Of a stretch of DNA of 6,629 bases, positions 1 through 6,213 are shown piece by piece. The DNA is taken from contig CAJTUG010000002.1 of NCBI GenBank assembly GCA_910579605.1, positions 80,181 through 86,809 on the forward strand. Direction: 5' to 3'. A program made the translations under genes and the position numbers. The stretch's first letter is position 1; each line of letters starts with the position of its first letter. The stretch comes from an uncultured Muribaculaceae bacterium (GTDB taxonomy: Bacteria > Bacteroidota > Bacteroidia > Bacteroidales > Muribaculaceae). A model generated the notes under the pieces. It saw only the letters and a list, made by a program, of their open reading frames with translations, searched no databases and was not told where the DNA came from.

Positions 1-13
1 AAAAACACAAATC

Positions 14-1255
14 ATGGCAAAAGTCAAACCGTTTAAAGGGATACGTCCTCCACGCGAAATGGTCACGGAAGTGGCCTCTCGGCCCTACGATGTGCTCAAC
101 AGTGATGAAGCCCGTAAAGAATCCGAAGGTAATCCAAAGTCTCTATATCATATTATCAAACCCGAAATAGATTTTGCTCCGGGTATGGATGAACATGCTC
201 CTGAAGTCTACGACCGGGCAGTGGAGAATTTCAAAGCTTTCCGCCGCAATGGTTGGCTTGTGCAAGACGACAAAGAGCACTACTATCTTTATGCGCAGAC
301 AATGGACGGGCGTACGCAATATGGCCTTGTGGTGGCTGCCAATGTAGACGACTACATGGAAGGGCGTATAAAAAAGCACGAGTTGACGCGTCGCGATAAA
401 GAAGAAGACAGAATGAAGCACGTGCGTATAAATAATGCCAACATTGAACCTGTATTTTTTGCTTTTCCCGATAATGATGCTCTTGAAGAAATTATTCGTA
501 AAGTAGCAGAAACTGAGCCTGAGTACGATTTTACTGCTCCTGATGGTTTCGGTCATCATTTTTGGCTTGTTCCTGATGATCTCACAGATGCCATTACTGA
601 GGAATTTGCTAAAATTCCATACTTGTATATAGCCGATGGGCATCACCGCTCTGCGGCTGCCGCTTTGGTTGGCAACGAAAAAGCCAAGGCAAATGCAAAT
701 CACAGAGGCGATGAAGAATATAATTATTTCCTTGCCGTTGCTTTCCCGGCATCGCACCTTAAGATTATTGACTATAACCGTGTCGTTAAGGATCTTAATG
801 GATTGACTCCGCAGCAATTCCTTGAAAAGATTAGCGACAATTTTGATATTGCCGAAATTGGCGAGGAAATCTACACTCCGGCTCGGCTTCACAATTTTTC
901 GCTCTATTTAGGTGGTAGATGGTATTCTCTCACTGCAAAAGAAGGTACATACGACGATAAAGACCCGATTGGTTGTCTTGACGTTACAATATCTTCAGAT
1001 CTTATTCTACGCGATATTATCGGTATCACAGACCTCCGTAGCGACAAACGTATTGACTTTGTGGGGGGTATCCGTGGATTGGGCGAATTGAAGAATCGTG
1101 TTGATTCTGGCGAAATGGCCTTTGCGCTTGCTCTTTATCCAGTGAGCATGGAACAGCTCATGAATATTGCCGACACAGGCAATATCATGCCGCCTAAAAC
1201 AACATGGTTTGAACCGAAATTGCGTTCTGGACTCGTTGTTCACGAACTTGAATAA
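14..1255 (+). CDS. DUF1015 family protein with DGHHR motif
   Basis: A complete 413-residue protein of the DUF1015 family, a cytoplasmic family of no firmly established biochemical role. Family marks, in order, are an N-terminal FKGIRPP/ASRPYDVLN segment (residues 7-29), SLYHIIKPE (43-51), a basic-acidic block with KKHELTRRDKEEDR (120-133), the signature DGHHRSAAA (208-216), and the C-terminal MPPKTTWFEPKLRSG block near residues 393-407. Length is normal for the family, and there is no signal peptide or membrane segment. The ATG at 14 is taken because the family's conserved N-terminus begins directly after it; only 13 A-rich bases precede it in the window. In Bacteroidales this gene commonly follows serC and serA (phosphorylated serine pathway), so it is probably the distal gene of such an operon, but the neighbours lie outside the window. 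The DGHHR signature resembles the DGxHR motif of ParB-fold nucleotide-binding proteins such as SbnI/SerK free-serine kinases; a serine-related kinase role is inference only. Family assignment is secure, function is not. Confidence 0.93.
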   Translation: MAKVKPFKGIRPPREMVTEVASRPYDVLNSDEARKESEGNPKSLYHIIKPEIDFAPGMDEHAPEVYDRAVENFKAFRRNGWLVQDDKEHYYLYAQTMDGRTQYGLVVAANVDDYMEGRIKKHELTRRDKEEDRMKHVRINNANIEPVFFAFPDNDALEEIIRKVAETEPEYDFTAPDGFGHHFWLVPDDLTDAITEEFAKIPYLYIADGHHRSAAAALVGNEKAKANANHRGDEEYNYFLAVAFPASHLKIIDYNRVVKDLNGLTPQQFLEKISDNFDIAEIGEEIYTPARLHNFSLYLGGRWYSLTAKEGTYDDKDPIGCLDVTISSDLILRDIIGITDLRSDKRIDFVGGIRGLGELKNRVDSGEMAFALALYPVSMEQLMNIADTGNIMPPKTTWFEPKLRSGLVVHELE

Positions 1256-1260
1256 TACCG

Positions 1261-1307
1261 TTTGCCGGTTCTTCTATGAGAATAGAAGGCCGGCAAATAA
1301 AATTTTT
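1261..1307 (+). terminator. Intrinsic terminator after the DUF1015 gene
   Basis: The perfect 8-bp arms TTTGCCGG (1261-1268) and CCGGCAAA (1290-1297) continue, past a small bulge and a G-T pair, into a 7-bp stem CTTCTAT/ATAGAAG closed by a GAGA (GNRA-type) tetraloop at 1278-1281. TAAAA and a run of five T follow. It begins 5 bases after the DUF1015 stop codon. The opposite strand has no T-run, so it should act only rightward, separating the DUF1015 transcript from the CotH gene. Confidence 0.88.
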
Positions 1308-1321
1308 AGTATTGAATTATA

Positions 1322-1329
1322 TTGATTTG
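1322..1329 (+). promoter_or_regulatory. Weak -7 box candidate for the first CotH gene
   Basis: TTGATTTG matches the Bacteroidetes -7 consensus TAnnTTTG at all but one position and lies 17 bases before the preferred ATG at 1347. No TTTG is found about 20 bases upstream; that position falls in the terminator tail. A promoter is expected here because the gene sits directly behind a strong terminator and only about 40 bases are available. The match alone is weak. Confidence 0.25.
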
Positions 1330-1346
1330 TGATTAAAATTTTTTTG

Positions 1347-3203
1347 ATGAAACGATTATTATCTATTTCTTTTATACTTATTGCAGTGGCTCTTAGTGGA
1401 GTAGCCCAAGATTATCCGGATTTGTACCTGCGTGGAGCATGCAACGGTTGGTCAGCTCCGGAAGACTATAAATTCCAAAGAAATGGCAATACTTATTCGA
1501 TAACTCTTGGTCGTCTTGACGGGGAATTCAAGATTGCCACATCAGACTGGGGTGGAATTGAATATGGCGGTGCTTCGTCGGGCAACGGCGAAATTACTGT
1601 AGAGGCAGGGAAAAACTACACCATGCGTTTTGCAAATGGTAGAAATTATAATTGCAGGGGGATAGATAATGTTACATTATCGTTTGACTATATTCCTGAT
1701 GTTGACTTAGTTCTAAATGTATCTTCAGTGTCGCAACCACTCAGGCCCACTTATTCAGGCACATTGCCGGTAATGTATATCAATGTTTATACAGACGAAG
1801 ACCATACGAGTTTAAATAATGAAATTATTTCTTATGATCTTAGCCATAAGAATTATTTCAAGCATGCAGAATATTATCTGGATATTAATGGTTGCAAATG
1901 GCTTCAAGAACTTGGCGCTGAAAATATAGGTTCTGCCGAAGATCCTTTGCCGTTGCAGATTAAGGCTCGTGGCAACTGGACAAGGAAAGGATTTTCTAAG
2001 AAACCATTCAAACTCAAGCTTGATTCCAAACAGAAGCTTCTTGGCTTGACCAAAAGTAAACATTTTGCTCTTTTAGCACATGCCGATGACAACCGTGGAT
2101 ACCTTAAGAATTTTACCGGTTTTAATTTGGGTAAACGTATAGGCCTGCCTTGGACACCTCAGGCTCAGCCTGTTGAGGTGGTTATAAATGGAGACTATAG
2201 AGGCCTGTATTTCTTGACGGAGTCTATACGAGTTGAGGGTGGACGAGTGGATATCACTGAACTTGATGATTTGACCGATGATCCAACTCTTTGTTCAGGG
2301 GGATATCTTGTAGAGTTGGACAATTATGATGAAGACAACCAGATACGCATGGAAGAGAAAACGGCAGTAGGTGGTTATACTGATGTGCTTCGCATAACAT
2401 TTGATACTCCAGAAGAATATTCCGAACTCCAAAAACGTTTTATCTTCGATCAGTTTACTGCTATGAATGATGCTGTAGGTGCAGCAAGCGATAATCTCTG
2501 GGCTTATATGGATCTTGATGATGCTGTAAGATATTACTTGGTTGAAGAAATGATATCTCATGTAGAAGCATACCACGGATCTACATACCTTTTCCGAGAT
2601 AGAGGTAGCGAACAAAAATGGCATTTCTCTCCGTTGTGGGATTGTGGTAATGCTTTCAACGGGCCTACCGACGATTATTTCTATAAACATGCGCCTTTCG
2701 GTTGCACGTGGATAGCTTCTATGGCAACAAACTGGAAATTCCGACAAAAGGTAGAAGAAACATGGAAATGGTTTATGGCCAATAAGTTTGAAGGATTATA
2801 TGAAGATATTAATGAATATGTTTCTCATATATCACAAGCTGCTATCTCCGACCGTAAACGTTGGATGAATCAACCTGTTCCTGAAGGTGGACAGGAAGTG
2901 GCCGACAATACCAATATGGAATTGCGTAAACAAACTGTAAAGACGCATATTGCAGAAAAAATAAGATATCTTGAAAGGCAATTTGGAAGTTATTCCGGCA
3001 ATTATGCGGAACCTTTGCGTGATGCTACTCCTTCGGCTTCTTTGCCGGAGTATCTTCAGTCTGGAGTAGAAAATATTTCAGGAAACCAGTCTGAATCCTC
3101 CGAGAAGTACTACGATCTAACCGGTAGGCCTATATCTTATCCTTCCAAAGGAAATATATATATTCTCAAGTCTTCAAAAGATGCAAGACTCATAAAGTTT
3201 TAA
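1347..3203 (+). CDS. Secreted CotH-kinase-family protein with N-terminal carbohydrate-binding-like domain
   Basis: A 618-residue exported protein. The ATG at 1347 is preferred because it starts a textbook signal peptide (MKR, hydrophobic residues 4-18, cleavage near GVA-QD at 20). The GTG at 1329 would add six residues and overlap a possible promoter box. Residues about 24-100 (YLRGACNGWS, then FKIATSDWGGIEYGG) resemble the small beta-sandwich starch/glycogen-binding-like modules found in SusE/SusF-type proteins. Residues about 141-545 are a CotH domain: KARGNWT (206-212), KKPFKLKLD (218-226), KSKHFALLAH (236-245), RGLYFLTES (285-293), GGYLVELD (318-325) and SPLWDCGNAFNG (428-439). The last reads WDCG where active CotH kinases usually carry WDxD, so the second acidic residue is absent. 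The tail YYDLTGRPI...IYIL (588-606) resembles Bacteroidales C-terminal sorting/anchoring tails. CotH proteins are atypical kinases (spore-coat CotH phosphorylates CotB/CotG); in Bacteroidales their substrates are unknown. Surface location and glycan contact are inferred. Activity is uncertain. Confidence 0.9.
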   Translation: MKRLLSISFILIAVALSGVAQDYPDLYLRGACNGWSAPEDYKFQRNGNTYSITLGRLDGEFKIATSDWGGIEYGGASSGNGEITVEAGKNYTMRFANGRNYNCRGIDNVTLSFDYIPDVDLVLNVSSVSQPLRPTYSGTLPVMYINVYTDEDHTSLNNEIISYDLSHKNYFKHAEYYLDINGCKWLQELGAENIGSAEDPLPLQIKARGNWTRKGFSKKPFKLKLDSKQKLLGLTKSKHFALLAHADDNRGYLKNFTGFNLGKRIGLPWTPQAQPVEVVINGDYRGLYFLTESIRVEGGRVDITELDDLTDDPTLCSGGYLVELDNYDEDNQIRMEEKTAVGGYTDVLRITFDTPEEYSELQKRFIFDQFTAMNDAVGAASDNLWAYMDLDDAVRYYLVEEMISHVEAYHGSTYLFRDRGSEQKWHFSPLWDCGNAFNGPTDDYFYKHAPFGCTWIASMATNWKFRQKVEETWKWFMANKFEGLYEDINEYVSHISQAAISDRKRWMNQPVPEGGQEVADNTNMELRKQTVKTHIAEKIRYLERQFGSYSGNYAEPLRDATPSASLPEYLQSGVENISGNQSESSEKYYDLTGRPISYPSKGNIYILKSSKDARLIKF

Positions 3204-3278
3204 TGACAAAACGAAACTATTGCCTCAGACAATAAACGCAGTCATTAACTACGGAATCGTAAAAGTTGTGTCAATGTA

Positions 3279-3333
3279 AATGCGCCGGGTGGCTATTAGG
3301 TTTGAATTACCTGTATGCCATTCCCGGCGCATT
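3279..3333. repeat. Long GC-rich hairpin with perfect 11-bp arms
   Basis: AATGCGCCGGG (3279-3289) and CCCGGCGCATT (3323-3333) are perfect inverted repeats. After a 2-base bulge the stem continues inward with TGGC/GCCA (3290-3293 with 3317-3320) and then AGGT/ACCT (3298-3301 with 3309-3312) around a TTGAATT loop. No T-run follows on either strand, so it is not a standard intrinsic terminator. It lies between the 3' ends of two convergent genes and could be a transcript end, an RNA domain or a repeat element. Confidence 0.8.
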
Positions 3334-3437
3334 GCCACTCAGCTTGAAGTCATCGCGCCCCCTCGTGGACTTCGTTACAACCTATGTGCTCCGGGTATCA
3401 CATTGGCAGGAGGTACACCGCTATTCTTTGCGGATAA
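3279..3437 (-). ncRNA. Candidate structured small RNA or repeat element, family not recognised
   Basis: The 160 bases 3281-3440 have 86 G+C by my count (about 54%), far above the AT-rich intergenic DNA elsewhere in the window, and they contain several nested inverted repeats. These are the 11-bp hairpin at 3279-3333, GAAGTC/GACTTC (3346-3351 with 3368-3373), TGCCA/TGGCA (3333-3337 with 3404-3408) and CCGC/GCGG (3418-3421 with 3430-3433). A well-spaced minus-strand promoter candidate lies just beyond (3444-3475), predicting a start near 3437 and a transcript of roughly 160 nt if it ends at the 3279-3333 hairpin. An 84-codon frame runs through the plus strand (3280-3534), but its Arg/Cys-rich translation is unconvincing. 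I do not recognise tmRNA, SRP RNA or RNase P RNA; a 6S-like RNA or a dispersed repeat cannot be excluded. Strand and ends are inferred. Confidence 0.4.
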
Positions 3438-3443
3438 CCAATG

Positions 3444-3475
3444 CAAAGTTAATCAAATATGTGTTACGATACAAG
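3444..3475 (-). promoter_or_regulatory. Minus-strand Bacteroidetes-type promoter candidate
   Basis: Read on the minus strand, TAACTTTG (3451-3444) is an exact TAnnTTTG -7 box, and CTTG (3475-3472), containing the TTG core of the -33 element, lies 20 bases upstream. This is the same spacing as the promoter candidate of the RelA/SpoT gene at 5559-5590. It points away from that gene, into the GC-rich structured island and toward the 3' end of the CotH gene. No convincing coding frame follows, which favours a non-coding transcript. Confidence 0.45.
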
Positions 3476-3504
3476 CTGATTTTTTGAGGTGGTTGCGTAT
3501 ATGG

Positions 3505-3530
3505 CCCCGTTTTGGAATTATAAAACGTGG
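3505..3530. repeat. Small imperfect inverted repeat in the convergent intergenic region
   Basis: CCCCGTTTT (3505-3513) and AAAACGTGG (3522-3530) pair with one mismatch around an 8-base loop. It could form a weak hairpin in the 3' leader-out of the minus-strand RelA/SpoT transcript, about 118 bases past its stop codon, but no T-run follows on that strand. I see no better terminator for that gene. Confidence 0.4.
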
Positions 3531-3552
3531 ATAAGTATAAAACTGTGAAAAC

Positions 3553-3568
3553 TATTAGACTATTAGAC
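3553..3568. repeat. Tandem duplication of an 8-bp unit
   Basis: TATTAGAC occurs twice head to tail (3553-3560 and 3561-3568) in the convergent intergenic region. Exact but short; it may be replication slippage. No function is evident. Confidence 0.75.
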
Positions 3569-3647
3569 GCACTAACAAGCTCCCGGTAACAGGTCTGAGG
3601 ATCACAGGAAGAAGGCGTTAAAAGCAATTTTGGGATTGTCTATGTTT

Positions 3648-5513
3648 TTAAATACGTTTTACTTCGTCAACAGCCTGGATGGCAGAGATATGGCGGATAA
3701 TTGTTTGTAACTCTTCAAAAGAGTGTACACCAAACGATATTTTGCATTTCACGATGGAATCGACGGTGTCTGTGTTGAAGCTGTCTATAGCAAGGTGCAG
3801 TCTGTTTGTTATGCAGTCTACAAGGTCTACAAAAAGGTGGTAGCGGTCTACTGCTGTCACCACGATTGTGACGGGATAGAGTGTGTTGTCGGGCGTGAAA
3901 TCTACCGATACTATATCGTCGCCTTTTTGCGATGCGAGTTTTATGGCCGTGGGGCAGTCGCGTTTGTGGAGAGTGATGCCACCGCTGATTTCGCGGAAGC
4001 CGATAAGCTCTTCGCCAGGTATTGGGTGGCATTGCGGGCAGCGGTTGTATATTGGCTTTGGAATTTTTTCCAAGTATGCCCGAATAGCCTTTTTCGCTTT
4101 ATATGTTACTACTGCGTCAAGCCAATCGCGTTTGGGATGACTTTCGTTGTCGGTGAAAATCTCTACGACATCGCCACGGCGCAATGGTGCCTTTATTGAT
4201 GACAAGAAGCCGTTTATGCGAGCATATTTTGCTTTTTCCCCAAGAGCTGAATGGACTTCGTAGGCAAAGTCAAGTACAGTTGATTTTTGGGGTAAGACTA
4301 CTGCCAAACCTTTAGGTGTAAATGTCATTATATCGTCGTTGTAGAACGACGACACCACGTTTTCTATAAAATTAGTACCAGTCTGGCCCTGGAAAGCGAT
4401 GTCGCGCAGCACTTGTCGGAATTTCTCTATCCAACGCCTGATATTGTCTTCCGATCGTTCTGCCATGCATCCAAGTTGCGAATCTCGAACCATCCGACGG
4501 CTGCTGATATGCACTTCTTGCCATCGCCCAAAATCAGCGAGCAATTTCACATGAAAACTCTGATAGCCGTTTTCTTTTGGTGTGTCGATATAGTTGGAGA
4601 TGCCGCCGGGCTTTTCGTTGAAGCGATTTGTGAGCACAGAATAAATTTTCAGTGCCATGTCTTTTTCCGACATTCCTATTGGCTCGTTGAAAATAATTTC
4701 TGTGAAATGTCGATATTTTAGATGATTGAAATCATCGCCATATTTATGCATCTTTCGCCAGATACTATATGGCTGGCGATATTCTATGAAAACTTCAGTT
4801 TCTATGCCTGCATCAATAAGAGTATCTCTTATTTGGCGACAGAAAACAGACAGTCGTTCTTTCTGAGCCTCTTCGTCGCGGTGTATAAGGGAGCAAAGTT
4901 CCTCGTAGTCGTGGGGGCAACGGAAACGGAAACTCAGGTTTTCAAGTTCTGTTTTTACGTTGTAAAGGCCTAAGCGGTTGGCGAGTGGAGCATAGAAATA
5001 GTCGGTCTCTCCGGCTATCTTCATCTGTTTGTCAGGCCGCATAGACGAGAGTGTGCGCATATTGTGTAGTCGGTCGGCAAGTTTCACTAAAAGTGCTCTG
5101 ATATCATATTGAACAGAATTGAGCATTTGGCGGAAATTGTCAACTTGCCTTGAATCGTCGTATTTGTCTTTTTTCTGCTTTGTGACTACGCGTACCAGAA
5201 AAGCCACATCATCGCCAAACATAGCTTTTATTTGATCAATGGTGTATGGTGTGTCTTCCACTACATCGTGGAGGAAAGCTGCTATTACTGGATTTGTGCC
5301 AAGCATAAGTTCCTCGGCGGCGATATTAGCAACCGCAATGGGGTGGAGTATATATGGTTCGCCAGTTTTACGTTTCTGAGGGGCATGAGCAGTTTTAGCC
5401 AACTCGAATGCTGCGCGGAGACGAGCCAGGTCTTCGGGGCTAACGCGCTTTGCCATAACGTCTAAGACGTGCTCTGCTCGTTGGGCTATTATGTTTTCGT
5501 AGTCTTTTTTCAT
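3648..5513 (-). CDS. RelA/SpoT homologue, probable (p)ppGpp hydrolase with degenerate synthetase domain
   Basis: A 621-residue cytoplasmic long RelA/SpoT homologue, shorter than the usual 700-750. The N-terminal HD hydrolase (about 31-195) keeps all expected metal and catalytic residues: QKRKTGEPY with R48, H57 in LHP, HDVVED (H82, D83, E86, D87), and D147 in KLADRLHNMRT. This enzyme class removes pyrophosphate from (p)ppGpp. The synthetase domain (about 240-355) keeps the guanine-binding YIDTPKENGYQS segment (309-319) but has KYRHFTE where active enzymes have FDLxAxR, so the catalytic Asp is Tyr267 and the Arg is Glu272. EVHISS replaces EVQIRT, keeping Glu333 only, and the AAHW motif is missing. 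The TGS domain (about 393-455, then KRDWL), the zinc-finger-like segment CPQCHPIPGEE (492-502) with LHKRDC (515-520), and a C-terminal ACT/RRM domain (about 546-621) follow. ATG at 5513 fits the family N-terminus and lies about 40 bases after a predicted start site. Likely a hydrolase-specialised SpoT-type protein; synthetase loss is inferred from residues. Confidence 0.93.
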   Translation of the reverse strand: MKKDYENIIAQRAEHVLDVMAKRVSPEDLARLRAAFELAKTAHAPQKRKTGEPYILHPIAVANIAAEELMLGTNPVIAAFLHDVVEDTPYTIDQIKAMFGDDVAFLVRVVTKQKKDKYDDSRQVDNFRQMLNSVQYDIRALLVKLADRLHNMRTLSSMRPDKQMKIAGETDYFYAPLANRLGLYNVKTELENLSFRFRCPHDYEELCSLIHRDEEAQKERLSVFCRQIRDTLIDAGIETEVFIEYRQPYSIWRKMHKYGDDFNHLKYRHFTEIIFNEPIGMSEKDMALKIYSVLTNRFNEKPGGISNYIDTPKENGYQSFHVKLLADFGRWQEVHISSRRMVRDSQLGCMAERSEDNIRRWIEKFRQVLRDIAFQGQTGTNFIENVVSSFYNDDIMTFTPKGLAVVLPQKSTVLDFAYEVHSALGEKAKYARINGFLSSIKAPLRRGDVVEIFTDNESHPKRDWLDAVVTYKAKKAIRAYLEKIPKPIYNRCPQCHPIPGEELIGFREISGGITLHKRDCPTAIKLASQKGDDIVSVDFTPDNTLYPVTIVVTAVDRYHLFVDLVDCITNRLHLAIDSFNTDTVDSIVKCKISFGVHSFEELQTIIRHISAIQAVDEVKRI

Positions 5514-5558
5514 GGCGAGGAGTGTTATTGGTTGTTTGCTTTTAAGGTTGCTACCCTA

Positions 5559-5590
5559 CAAAGTTAGCTTTTTATTCTGTTACATACAAA
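5559..5590 (-). promoter_or_regulatory. Promoter candidate for the RelA/SpoT homologue
   Basis: Read on the minus strand, TTTG (5590-5587) is followed after 20 bases by TAACTTTG (5566-5559), an exact match to the Bacteroidetes -33/-7 pattern (TTTG, TAnnTTTG). Transcription would start near 5552, giving a leader of about 40 nt before the ATG at 5513. That leader has no Shine-Dalgarno sequence, as usual for this phylum. Confidence 0.72.
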
Positions 5591-5960
5591 TTTTTGATAC
5601 CACCAATATATATGTATTTATGTCTATTATGGGATAGAATATTATATTAGCTGGCTAAGAGGTATATGTCTTTGTCGGCAATTAGGTAAATACCGAGTGA
5701 TTTCAAAAATCGCTGAATCAGTATTAAAGTATGCAATTATTTAGTTGTCTTTGCTGTGATTTGGAAAAATACGAATTTCGTTTTCACGAAAGATGGATGG
5801 GAGATACGGATGTGATTTGTAGATAATTAACATATGACATTGATTTTAAATTATCAGTATATTAATATGTTAAGTTATTGTCATATATGACATATGTATA
5901 ATATATTGATATAATGATAATTATTGATGATATGTAACTGTATATTTTGCTGATTGAATA
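5591..5960. other. AT-rich non-coding DNA between divergent genes
   Basis: No coding frame, RNA gene or mobile-element end is recognisable here. Composition is very AT-rich, for example 14 G+C in the 60 bases 5581-5640 by my count. The only structure I can point to is the palindrome and direct repeats at 5832-5893. The region separates the RelA/SpoT promoter from that of the second CotH gene and probably holds upstream regulatory sequence for the latter. Confidence 0.6.
5880..5891. repeat. 12-bp perfect palindrome, possible operator
   Basis: GTCATATATGAC is a perfect palindrome. Its right half belongs to ATATGACAT (5885-5893), which also occurs exactly at 5832-5840 in the same orientation, 53 bases apart. 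It lies about 70 bases upstream of the candidate -33 element at 5961. This is compatible with an activator or repressor site, but the DNA is AT-rich and such palindromes can occur by chance. Confidence 0.4.
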
Positions 5961-5992
5961 TTTGATTGTAATGAAGTTTTGTGTTTACTTTG
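5961..5992 (+). promoter_or_regulatory. Promoter candidate for the second CotH gene
   Basis: TTTG (5961-5964) is followed after 20 bases by TTACTTTG (5985-5992), which matches the -7 consensus TAnnTTTG except at its second base. The spacing equals that of the two minus-strand promoter candidates in this window. The predicted start near 6000 leaves an unusually long leader of about 210 nt before the ATG at 6214. Confidence 0.5.
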
Positions 5993-5999
5993 CAAATAA

Positions 6000-6213
6000 T
6001 ATATAATATCGCTCATTGTAAAATCCGTTGATTTGCCAAAATCTGTATTTGACTGTTTCAAAGTCTTTGCTCTCTTTTTTTATTGAATTGCACCCAGATT
6101 TAACTGAATTTTAATTCGACGACTCCAGATATTCCATTATTCTTAGGACTAAATATACATTATAATTGCCATACATTTAAATTGTTGTAAACCAGATATT
6201 TAATTAATTGCAA
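6000..6213 (+). other. Predicted long 5' leader of the second CotH gene
   Basis: About 210 AT-rich bases with no coding frame of note. It holds a small stem GATTT/AAATC with a GCCA loop (6030-6043), the near-palindrome CAAAGTCTTTG (6059-6069), and a T-run shortly after it (about 6075-6081). These could fold locally, but I recognise no riboswitch class and no strong hairpin. The boundary depends entirely on the promoter call at 5961-5992; a nearer, unrecognised promoter is possible. Confidence 0.3.

Noticed and set aside
143..892. 249-codon minus-strand frame opposite the DUF1015 gene
   Set aside because: Complete antisense overlap with a conserved family protein, no recognisable domain, and it begins and ends inside that gene.
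1329..1346. GTG start adding six residues to the first CotH protein
   Set aside because: The ATG at 1347 gives a standard signal peptide directly, and the GTG overlaps a possible -7 promoter box.
3297..3304. Plus-strand TAGGTTTG matching the -7 consensus
   Set aside because: No TTG element about 20 bases upstream, and it lies within the stem-loop of the GC-rich hairpin; likely chance.
3280..3534. 84-codon plus-strand frame (and an overlapping 73-codon frame at 3266-3487) in the convergent intergenic region
   Set aside because: Arg/Cys-rich translation with no recognisable domain, start codon at the edge of a strong hairpin, and the region is better explained by RNA structure. Kept only as an alternative in the ncRNA entry.
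3723..4199. 158-codon plus-strand frame opposite the RelA/SpoT gene
   Set aside because: Lies wholly inside the antisense strand of a well-supported conserved gene; its Tyr/Val/Cys-rich translation is typical of a shadow frame.
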